A stretch of DNA of 64,000 nt from Rhodothermales bacterium (GTDB lineage Bacteria; Bacteroidota; Rhodothermia; Rhodothermales; UBA10348): contig JANJTM010000017.1 of the NCBI GenBank assembly GCA_024711125.1, positions 1-64,000 on the forward strand, read 5' to 3'. The position numbers and the translations under genes are program-made. The stretch's first letter is position 1; each line of letters starts with the position of its first letter. The notes beneath the pieces are model-generated. The model was not told where the DNA came from, made no database searches, and was given only the letters and a program-made list of their open reading frames with translations. Shown here one piece after another: positions 17,917 to 24,547 of this stretch.

Positions 17917-19437
17917 ATGATCAAGACCTCCACGTTCAGACCGCCGTCCCGCACCCGGATCGACAGGCCGATCCCGGTCTCGTTCGAGGTGCCCGAGCAC
18001 ATCCGCCGGGAGAGCGTGAGAGCGGCGTCGGAGGTGGGTACCCACGCACCCGCGGGTGCCGAGGGTGCCCGGAGGCTGCTGAACTCGGCGGTACTGATGG
18101 CGGGCGACGTCTCCAGTCTCGCCGTCGCGTTCTTCGCCGCCATCGCCCTGCGCATCCAGGTCCTCGGCCCGCTGCCGCTGCCGGATTGGCTCCCGGTATT
18201 CTTCGGCTCGTGGATCGCCGCGGGTCTCGTTCTGCGACAGTACCCGGGTTGGGGGGTGGGACCGGTGGACGAACTGCGAAGCCTCTCGCGCGCCACGATG
18301 TTCGCGGGTGCGGCGACGCTCGTCTCGCTCGCGCTGGCCCGCGGCACCGCCGACGAGAGCCGGTTCGTGCTCGCGGCGACCGTGCTTGCGGGCCTCGTCG
18401 TGGTACCGATCGGGCGATACGCCGTTCGCAGCCTGCTGCTGATGGCGCGGGTCTGGGGCACCCGGGTCGCCGTGTACGGGGCGGGGCCCTCGGCGCATCG
18501 GCTCGTCAACCTGCTCGTGGACCAGCCCCACGTCGGGCTGCACCCCGTGGCGGCGTTCGCCGACGATCCGTCGTGGTGGGGGCAGGAAATCGCGGGCGTC
18601 CCGGTGCTCGGCGATACGCGCTTGGTCTATCCGGACGCCTCCACGGCGGTTTGCGCCGTATCCGGGCCCGACGAACAGCAGGAGCTGATCCAGGGGCCGC
18701 TCCGGTACTACGGCCGCGTACTGCTCCTGCCCGGGGTCTCGGAGGTATCGCCGATCGTGGCGAACACGGTGGACGTGGGCGGATTGCTGGGGCTCGAGCT
18801 GCGCGTCAACCTGGCCTCGAGATCCTCCCAGGCGGTCAAACGCGCAGCCGACGTGCTGCTCGTGGTGCTCTCGCTTCCGTTCTGGCTCGTGCCGGCCGCG
18901 CTCGGCGCGGTCGCCGTGTGGCTCGAGGATCGCGCGAATCCGTTCTTCGTGCAGCGCCGACGGGGAGTCGGCGGCAAGGACATCGCCGTCTGGAAACTGC
19001 GCACGATGGTGCCCGACGCCGAGGGCGTGCTGGCGCGGGCGCTGGCCACGGATCCGGCGCTCCAGGCCGAATGGATCGCCACGTCGAAGCTCAGGAGCGA
19101 TCCGCGCGTGACGCGGGTGGGACGCGTCATCCGGCGCCTGTCGATCGACGAACTGCCCCAGCTCTGGAACGTGCTCCGGGGCGACATGTCGCTCGTGGGG
19201 CCGAGGCCGCTTCCCGGGTACCACGAGGAGCGGCTGCCGGATACCGGCCGCGAGATGCGCCGGCACGTGCGTCCGGGCGTCACGGGGTTGTGGCAGGTCT
19301 CGGGCCGCAGCGACACGGGCGACGAAGCCATGGGCTGGCTGGACGCCTACTACGTGCGCAACTGGTCGCTCTGGCTGGATGTCGCGATCCTCTTCCGCAC
19401 GTTCCGGGCGGCCGTTGCCGGGACCGGGGCGTACTGA
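17917..19437 (+). CDS. undecaprenyl-phosphate sugar phosphotransferase (WbaP/WcaJ-like)
   Basis: A 506-residue polyisoprenyl-phosphate hexose-1-phosphate transferase. Four N-terminal membrane helices (about residues 55-185) precede a CoA-binding/Rossmann-like central domain (RVAVYGAGPSAHRLV) and a fifth membrane helix near 315. The C-terminal catalytic domain has FFVQRRRGVGGKDIAVWKLR, SIDELPQLWNVLRGDMSLVG with PRP, and RPGVTGLWQVSGRS. It transfers a sugar-1-phosphate (glucose or galactose) to undecaprenyl phosphate and so initiates the repeat unit. It lies 60 bases after the beta-helix gene and is the last gene of the operon. The convergent pfk gene ends 12 bases downstream, and no terminator is visible in that gap. 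Confidence 0.92.
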   Translation: MIKTSTFRPPSRTRIDRPIPVSFEVPEHIRRESVRAASEVGTHAPAGAEGARRLLNSAVLMAGDVSSLAVAFFAAIALRIQVLGPLPLPDWLPVFFGSWIAAGLVLRQYPGWGVGPVDELRSLSRATMFAGAATLVSLALARGTADESRFVLAATVLAGLVVVPIGRYAVRSLLLMARVWGTRVAVYGAGPSAHRLVNLLVDQPHVGLHPVAAFADDPSWWGQEIAGVPVLGDTRLVYPDASTAVCAVSGPDEQQELIQGPLRYYGRVLLLPGVSEVSPIVANTVDVGGLLGLELRVNLASRSSQAVKRAADVLLVVLSLPFWLVPAALGAVAVWLEDRANPFFVQRRRGVGGKDIAVWKLRTMVPDAEGVLARALATDPALQAEWIATSKLRSDPRVTRVGRVIRRLSIDELPQLWNVLRGDMSLVGPRPLPGYHEERLPDTGREMRRHVRPGVTGLWQVSGRSDTGDEAMGWLDAYYVRNWSLWLDVAILFRTFRAAVAGTGAY

Positions 19438-19449
19438 CCGCAATCCGGG

Positions 19450-20571
19450 TCATGCCTCGGCGGCCTGCGAGGGATCGAACCGCACGGTGAGTTCGGGCAC
19501 GCCGAACGACGTGCCCACGGCCAGCGCCGCCTGCACGGTGGAGGACTCGACCGGGACCAGGCGCACGCGGTCGGCTACCTCGGCGAGCGGGACGCTGGTC
19601 ATGCGCCCCGACTGGAGCGCGACCATGCGCCCGTACTCGCCGCGCGACACGAGGTCGGCGGCGTACGACCCGAACGAGGTCGCCAGGATGCGATCGTAGG
19701 GCGTCGGCGTGCCGCCCCGCTGCACGTGCCCGAGGATCGTGGTGCGCACCTCGCTCTTGATCCGGGATTCGAGTTCCACCTGCAGCACCCGGCCGATTCC
19801 GCCCAGCCGGATGGGATCGGGGCTGTCGTCGAGCGTGCGCTCCACCGACAGCGCGCCCCCCTGGAGCCGGGTACCCTCGGCGATCACGATGATCGTGAAC
19901 GAGCGCCCGAAACTCTCGCGGTTCTTGACCACGCGCACCACCTCGTCGAGATCCACCTCGAACTCGGGGATCAGGATGAGGTCGGCGCCGCCGGCCACCC
20001 CGGCGTGCAGCGCGATCCACCCCGCGTAGCGTCCCATGGTCTCGACGATCATCACCCGCTGGTGGCTCTGGGCGGTGGTGTGCAGCCGGTCCAGCGCCTC
20101 CGTGACGATCGAAACGGCCGTGTCGAAGCCGAACGTGCGCTCGGTCGCCATCAGGTCGTTGTCGATCGTCTTCGGAACCCCGACGATCGGCAATCCCATC
20201 TCGTGCAGCCGGTTCGATATCGACATCGTGCCGTCGCCGCCGACGGCGATGAGGCCGTCGAGCCCCAGGCTGCGCGCGTAGGCGATGACCTGGGCCGACA
20301 CGTCGGCGCCCCCGCGCTTGTAGAACTTGAACGGGTTGGCCTTGTTGTTCGTGCCGAGGATCGTTCCGCCCCGCGTCAGGATGCCCGAGACGTCCTCGTA
20401 CGACAACTGGCGGATGCGCTGGGTGATGAGCCCGAGAAACCCGTCCTCGAACCCGATCACCTCGGCATCGTGGCGCAGGATGAGGCTCTTGGTGACGGAG
20501 CGGATGACGGCGTTGAGCCCGGGCGCGTCGCCGCCGCCCGTCAGCAGGCCGACCCGGAGTCGCTTGGCCAT
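19450..20571 (-). CDS. pfkA: 6-phosphofructokinase
   Basis: A 373-residue PFK-A family enzyme of glycolysis, phosphorylating fructose 6-phosphate. It begins MAKRLRVGLLTGGGDAPGLN. The nucleotide site reads GGDGTM (glycine at the position that is Asp in pyrophosphate-dependent enzymes), while the substrate loop reads PKTIDND, with the Lys seen in pyrophosphate-type and some ATP-type enzymes. This mixed pattern is known from ATP-dependent long-clade PFKs, so ATP is the likelier donor, but pyrophosphate is not excluded. Further marks are METMGRYAGWIAL and LGHVQRGG. The ATG at 20571 was chosen because upstream codons in frame give an unrelated Arg/Pro-rich leader. It is convergent with the sugar transferase and divergent from the UPF0173 hydrolase. 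Confidence 0.93.
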   Translation of the reverse strand: MAKRLRVGLLTGGGDAPGLNAVIRSVTKSLILRHDAEVIGFEDGFLGLITQRIRQLSYEDVSGILTRGGTILGTNNKANPFKFYKRGGADVSAQVIAYARSLGLDGLIAVGGDGTMSISNRLHEMGLPIVGVPKTIDNDLMATERTFGFDTAVSIVTEALDRLHTTAQSHQRVMIVETMGRYAGWIALHAGVAGGADLILIPEFEVDLDEVVRVVKNRESFGRSFTIIVIAEGTRLQGGALSVERTLDDSPDPIRLGGIGRVLQVELESRIKSEVRTTILGHVQRGGTPTPYDRILATSFGSYAADLVSRGEYGRMVALQSGRMTSVPLAEVADRVRLVPVESSTVQAALAVGTSFGVPELTVRFDPSQAAEA

Positions 20572-20670
20572 GGGACCGGGGAAAAGTGGGTGCAACCGGG
20601 ACCGAACGCGGCCCGCCGCGCGAGGGTCCGCGGGACCCGCACGTGCCGACGCGTGTGGGGGAATCCCCGT

Positions 20671-20699
20671 TTGACGGCGCAGGAGCACCCCGCTACATT
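20671..20699 (+). promoter_or_regulatory. housekeeping promoter upstream of the UPF0173 hydrolase
   Basis: TTGACG (20671-20676), 17 bases, then TACATT (20694-20699), ending 24 bases before the ATG at 20724. It also fits the Bacteroidota pattern TTTG ... TAnnTT. Confidence 0.6.
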
Positions 20700-20723
20700 G
20701 CGACGCGGATCCGGTACCTCTCC

Positions 20724-21419
20724 ATGAAGATCACCTACTACGGCCATTCGGCGCTGCGCCTCGACGTCCTCGGAACCCGCATTCTCGTCGACCCCTTCCT
20801 GTCGGGCAACCCGCTCGCGAAGGGCGTCGTCTCGGCCGACACGGTCGAGGCCGACGTGATCCTGCTCACGCACGCGCACGGGGACCACTTCGGCGATACG
20901 GCCGCCATCGCGCGGCGCACCGGCGCGCTCGTCGTGGCGAATCACGAGATCGTGTCCTACGTGCAGTCGAAACACGGTCACGGCCGCGTGCACGGCATGA
21001 ACACGGGCGGATCGTGGGATTTTCCGTGGGGCCGCCTGATCCAGACGTACGCGCGCCACTCGTCCTCCTTCCCCGACGGTACCTACGGCGGCAACCCCAA
21101 CGGGTACCTCCTGTACGCGGAAGGGCGCTGTCTCTATCTCATGGGCGATACCGCGCCGTTCGCCGAGATGGCGTGGATCGGCGAGGAGCACGACGTCGAC
21201 GTGGCCTTCATGCCGGTGGGAGACAACTACACGATGGGGCCGGACGACAGCCGGCGGGTTGCCCGCCTGATCGCTCCGGCGCTCACCGTGCCGGTGCATT
21301 TCAACACGTTCGACGCCATCCGGATCGACGTGGAGGCGTGGGAACGGCGCATGGGCGCGGCGGGCTTCCGCACGCTGGTACTGCGTCCGGGGGCGTCGTT
21401 CGAGGTCGAGCCCGCGTGA
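20724..21419 (+). CDS. UPF0173-type metal-dependent hydrolase
   Basis: A 231-residue metallo-beta-lactamase-fold protein of the UPF0173 family. It starts MKITYYGHSALRLDVLGTRI, carries ILVDPFLSGNP and the metal-binding THAHGDHFGD near residues 51-60, a later YLMGDTAPF and a C-terminal PVHFNTF. All the histidines and aspartates expected for a dinuclear metal site are present. The physiological substrate of this family is not established. It has its own promoter (TTGACG-N17-TACATT) just upstream, and overlaps the following phosphodiesterase gene by GTGA, so the two are co-transcribed. The ATG at 20724 is the only start that gives the family N-terminus. Confidence 0.9.
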   Translation: MKITYYGHSALRLDVLGTRILVDPFLSGNPLAKGVVSADTVEADVILLTHAHGDHFGDTAAIARRTGALVVANHEIVSYVQSKHGHGRVHGMNTGGSWDFPWGRLIQTYARHSSSFPDGTYGGNPNGYLLYAEGRCLYLMGDTAPFAEMAWIGEEHDVDVAFMPVGDNYTMGPDDSRRVARLIAPALTVPVHFNTFDAIRIDVEAWERRMGAAGFRTLVLRPGASFEVEPA

Positions 21420-21949
21420 CGGCGGACCGACCGGAGCCGGCTCTGCCGTCAGACAGTGCGCGGGTTGCCGTGCTGTCGGATACGCACGGCTGGTTCCACC
21501 CGGAGCTTCCGCGGTATCTCGAGGGCTGCGACGCGATCCTGCACGCGGGCGACGTAGGGGACGCCGACGTCGTGCGGCGTCTCGAGGCCCTGGGCCCCTT
21601 GCGCGTGGTGCGGGGCAACATCGACGGCCCGTACGCCCACCGACCCCTGCCGCTGCACGACCGGTTCGAGATCGCCGGGGTGCGCTTCCTGATGACCCAC
21701 ATCGCCGGGCGCCCCGGCCGGTGGGAGCGCACCCTCGGACCCATGCTGCGCGCCGATCCGCCCGACGTGCTGGTTTGCGGACACAGCCATATCCTGGCCA
21801 TCGAGCGCGTGCCGAGCCTCGGGGGCATGCTGTACCTGAACCCGGGGGCCGCGGGTCGACAGGGCTTCCACCAGGTGAAGACGTGCGTGCTGCTTCATAT
21901 CGAGGGTTCGAAGGCCGTGCGGGCCGACGTGGTCCATCTCGATCCCTGA
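21416..21949 (+). CDS. YfcE/MJ0936-family metallophosphoesterase
   Basis: A 177-residue calcineurin-like phosphoesterase. Motifs in order: VAVLSDTHGWFH (metal ligands D and H), ILHAGDVGDADV, VRGNIDG, MTHIAG and VCGHSHI, ending with the family's YLNPGAAG. This is the complete set of dimetal ligands of the YfcE/MJ0936 group, small phosphodiesterases active on artificial bis-phosphodiesters; the natural substrate is unclear. The GTG start overlaps the upstream stop (GTGA) and adds about 15 polar residues before the first strand. It is co-transcribed with the UPF0173 hydrolase. Nothing unusual is seen. Confidence 0.9.
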   Translation: MTADRPEPALPSDSARVAVLSDTHGWFHPELPRYLEGCDAILHAGDVGDADVVRRLEALGPLRVVRGNIDGPYAHRPLPLHDRFEIAGVRFLMTHIAGRPGRWERTLGPMLRADPPDVLVCGHSHILAIERVPSLGGMLYLNPGAAGRQGFHQVKTCVLLHIEGSKAVRADVVHLDP

Positions 21950-21996
21950 TGTCGGAGGGATCGGTCGGAGACCCGACGTTTGTCGGCCGCGGTGCG

Positions 21997-22004
21997 TACC
22001 TTCG
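21997..22004 (+). promoter_or_regulatory. possible -7 element TACCTTCG before the RsbU-like gene
   Basis: TACCTTCG resembles the Bacteroidota TAnnTTTG -7 box and lies 23 bases before the ATG at 22028. No well-placed -33 TTTG was found (the nearest is at 21979, too close), so support is weak. Confidence 0.25.
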
Positions 22005-22027
22005 CCGGCCCCCAAACGCCTTCCCTC

Positions 22028-23779
22028 ATGGCCGCTTCCGACCCCGGCGCCGTCGCGCACCAGGAGCGTTCCGACCGGTTCGACCTGCGTGCGGTCTACG
22101 AGACCAGCCGCATCCTGAGTTCGAGTCTCGACCTCGAGTTCGTGCTCAACAACCTGCTCCTGACGGCCATGAGCAAGCTGCTCGTGTCGAAGGGAGTGGC
22201 GTTTCTTTTCGATCCGCTGACCGGGAAGTACCGTGTCGCGGCCGTGAAGGGCGTCGCGGGCGTCGACCAGGGCGACCTGCTGACGATCGAGGACGTGCGC
22301 CGGTGCGAACTCATGCAGGGCGAGGAGCTTCCGCCCGCGGTTTCTCGGCTCGGAATGCGGCTGGCCATCTCGGTAGCGCACGGCGACCGGGAGATCGGGC
22401 TGATCGCGTTGGGCGCGAAGCTGCTGGCGAAACCGTTCGAGAACCGCGAGCTGGAATTCATCCACTCGCTGGTGAACATGTCGTCGACCGCGGTGCACAA
22501 CTCGCTGATGGTCGAGGAGCTCAAGATCGCCAACCGCGACCTCGACGCGAAGGTGCAGCAGCTCAATACGCTGTTCGACCTGTCGCAGGAGTTCAACGCG
22601 ACCGTCGACCGCGACCGGCTGGTCAAGCTGCTCACGTTTGCGCTCATGGGCCAGATGCTGGTGGCGAAGCACCTGTTCCTGTTGGGCGTGGACTCATCCG
22701 AAGGCGCTGACGGGGTGGTGGACGGCAAGGCCTTCCGCGTCGTGACGTCCAAGGGGCTCGGCCAGGATCCGGTCGATCCGGCCATGCTCAGGCAGTTGTG
22801 CTCGCTGAAGGAGATGATCCTGCTCGACGGCGAGATCCCGGCCGGTTGGGAGGCGTTCGCGGGCAGGGGTCTGCAGATCGCGCTGCCCATCCGCCAGAAG
22901 GGGGCGACGTGCGGCGTGCTGTGCCTCGGGCCCAAGATGACCGGGCAGCCCTACCAGCCGGACGAGGTCGAATTCCTCTACGCGCTCGGCAACCTGGCCT
23001 TCGTCTCGCTCCAGAACTCGTATCTCGTCGAGCAGCAGATCGAGAAGGAGCGGCTCGAGGAAGAGATGCGCCTGGCGCGCACGATCCAGGAGGGGCTCCT
23101 GCCGAGTTCCGTGCCCAAGGTCGAGGGGCTGGACATCGCGGCGATCGCGCAACCGTCGCGCGACGTCGGGGGGGACTACTACGATCTCGTGACCCTCGAG
23201 GGCCATCGGATCCTCATCGCGATCGCCGACGTGACCGGAAAGGGGGTACCGGCGGCGCTGCTCATGTCCAACCTTCAGGCCGCGCTGCATTCACTGGTTC
23301 CGATCGACATCACGCTCGAGGACGCGACGTCGAACATCAACCGGGTGATCTGCCAGAACACCGGGTTCGACAAGTTCATCACCTACTTCCACGGCATCTA
23401 TACGATCGCCGACCGAACGTTCAAGTTCGTCAACGCGGGACACAACCCGCCGATGCTGCTTCGCGCCGACGGCACGCTGGAACTGCTCGAGAAGGGCGGG
23501 CTGCTGCTCGGCGTCATGAAGGGTCTGCCCTACGAGGCTGAAACGACCACGCTCGCGCCCGGCGACGTGCTTGCGCTGTTTACCGACGGCGTGACCGAGG
23601 CGATGAGCCCCGACGACGAGGAGTACGGGGAGGAGCGGCTCGAGGCCATGCTGCGGGCCCACGCGGGGGGGACGGCGAAGGAAATCCTGTCGGCGGTGCG
23701 CGAGGACATCCGCGTGTTCACGGCCGATGCGCCGATCCTGAGCGACGACCTGACCATGATCGTCGTCAAGGCGGTGTGA
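22028..23779 (+). CDS. GAF-domain PP2C (RsbU/SpoIIE-type) serine phosphatase
   Basis: A 583-residue cytoplasmic protein. Two GAF-like sensory domains occupy about residues 20-180 and 195-345; they are joined by a helical linker (ELKIANRDLDAKVQQLNTLF) and followed by a coiled coil (EKERLEEEMRLARTIQEGLL). The C-terminal SpoIIE/PP2C domain shows RDVGGDYYDLV, IAIADVTGKGVPAALLM, FVNAGHNPP, LFTDGVTEA and LSDDLTMIV, the standard metal-binding aspartates and glycines. Such phosphatases usually dephosphorylate an anti-anti-sigma (STAS) factor in partner-switching control of an alternative sigma factor. No STAS or RsbW-like partner gene is in the window. The first ATG after the putative -7 box (22028) fits the GAF start. 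The gene ends at a convergent intergenic region with tandem hairpins. Confidence 0.9.
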   Translation: MAASDPGAVAHQERSDRFDLRAVYETSRILSSSLDLEFVLNNLLLTAMSKLLVSKGVAFLFDPLTGKYRVAAVKGVAGVDQGDLLTIEDVRRCELMQGEELPPAVSRLGMRLAISVAHGDREIGLIALGAKLLAKPFENRELEFIHSLVNMSSTAVHNSLMVEELKIANRDLDAKVQQLNTLFDLSQEFNATVDRDRLVKLLTFALMGQMLVAKHLFLLGVDSSEGADGVVDGKAFRVVTSKGLGQDPVDPAMLRQLCSLKEMILLDGEIPAGWEAFAGRGLQIALPIRQKGATCGVLCLGPKMTGQPYQPDEVEFLYALGNLAFVSLQNSYLVEQQIEKERLEEEMRLARTIQEGLLPSSVPKVEGLDIAAIAQPSRDVGGDYYDLVTLEGHRILIAIADVTGKGVPAALLMSNLQAALHSLVPIDITLEDATSNINRVICQNTGFDKFITYFHGIYTIADRTFKFVNAGHNPPMLLRADGTLELLEKGGLLLGVMKGLPYEAETTTLAPGDVLALFTDGVTEAMSPDDEEYGEERLEAMLRAHAGGTAKEILSAVREDIRVFTADAPILSDDLTMIVVKAV

Positions 23780-23849
23780 GCGCGGGGGATGCCGTCCGGG
23801 ACACCGCCGGGGCCAGTCGTTCTGCCTCCCGCCCGTCGAAACGGATTCC

Positions 23850-24035
23850 GGCGCGGAACATCGGGCCCCTCTTCCACGCCCGTGACCCGTTCCGGGACGC
23901 GCGAAGTGGAATAATGCCCCATATTCCACTTCCGAAGCGTTTTTTGGAGCTGGGAAGTGGAATAACGCCTCATTTTCCACTTCCGAAGCCGTTTTTTGGG
24001 CGGCGAAGTGGAAAATCGCCCCCGTATTCCACTTC
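23850..24035. repeat. tandem stem-loop array, 51-nt period, 3 clear copies plus one degenerate
   Basis: Three near-identical units start at 23903, 23954 and 24005, exactly 51 bases apart. Each begins with a 30-31 base inverted repeat, arms GAAGTGGAA(T) and (A)TTCCACTTC, followed by a similar 21-base linker containing GTTTTTTGG in the first two copies. A fourth, diverged copy at 23850-23880 has arms GGCGCGGAA and TTCCACGCC: the outer base pairs changed on both sides, so pairing is kept. The array fills the gap between two convergent genes (stops at 23779 and 24153). The rest of this 373-base gap shows no credible gene. Possible roles: bidirectional terminator, REP/BIME-like element or protein-binding array. 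Confidence 0.85.
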
Positions 24036-24152
24036 GGGAGCGCTCGTCCGGTGACTTCCGGGGTTCAGGCCGCTCCCAATGCCCGCGATAACCCCTCGTG
24101 CCCACGCGAAGCTGCGAGCGCCATCAACGGGTCGCCGCTCGTCGTCGGTGCG

Positions 24153-24491
24153 TCACCCCGCGCAGTCCCCGCACGGGCAGATCGCGCGCAGCCGCTTCCA
24201 CGTGTGGATGCCGGCGTCGTGCCCGTCATCCCACGTGATGCGGATGGCGTACGAGCCCACGGCCTCGACCTTGGGCCGCTCCCAGCGCTGCAGCGACGGC
24301 AGGCGGAAGATTTCCGGGTCGGGCAGTTCCCCCATGCGATCGTGGCCACCCATGCAGCCCGCGCACGGGCAGGCTCGCCGCAGGGCGTCGAGCGGGTAGA
24401 CCGACTCGTGGCCGTCCTGCCATGAGATCGCGAGGACCTGCTCGTCGACGGAAACCGTGATGCGGCGGGGAGCCGGTTGGGGCGGAAGCAT
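24153..24491 (-). CDS. DUF971-domain protein
   Basis: A 112-residue protein consisting almost wholly of a DUF971 domain (the N-terminal domain type also found in gamma-butyrobetaine hydroxylases). The characteristic parts are ISWQDGHESVYPLDALRR, the first cysteine pair CPCAGC, the central FRLPSLQRWERPKVEAVGSY and IRITWDDGHDAGIHTW, and the terminal CPCGDC. DUF971 proteins are often fused to or encoded near the Mrp/ApbC Fe-S carrier; no mrp gene is near here. The cysteines suggest metal or Fe-S binding. The ATG at 24491 lies 56 bases downstream of the TonB-receptor stop on the same strand, so it may be the last gene of that unit. Confidence 0.85.
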   Translation of the reverse strand: MLPPQPAPRRITVSVDEQVLAISWQDGHESVYPLDALRRACPCAGCMGGHDRMGELPDPEIFRLPSLQRWERPKVEAVGSYAIRITWDDGHDAGIHTWKRLRAICPCGDCAG

Positions 24492-24547
24492 GGAGGGCCG
24501 GGGTTGACCCGGTGCACGCCGCCCGGGGCCGGCCGTTCCCGGATCCG

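Noticed and set aside
12675-19443. Very long minus-strand open frames opposite the exopolysaccharide operon (over 1100 codons each)
   Set aside because: They are Arg/Gly/Pro-rich shadows caused by high GC. The plus-strand genes show clear family motifs, and the antisense frames show none.
23903-24035. CRISPR array (30-base palindromic repeats, 21-base spacers)
   Set aside because: The intervening 21-base pieces are nearly identical in the first two units, so they are not spacers. The period is 51 with only three or four units, and no cas genes are present.
23776-24054. Small plus-strand open frame across the hairpin array
   Set aside because: Its peptide is just the translation of the 51-base repeat (17 codons), and there is no ribosome-binding site or family similarity.
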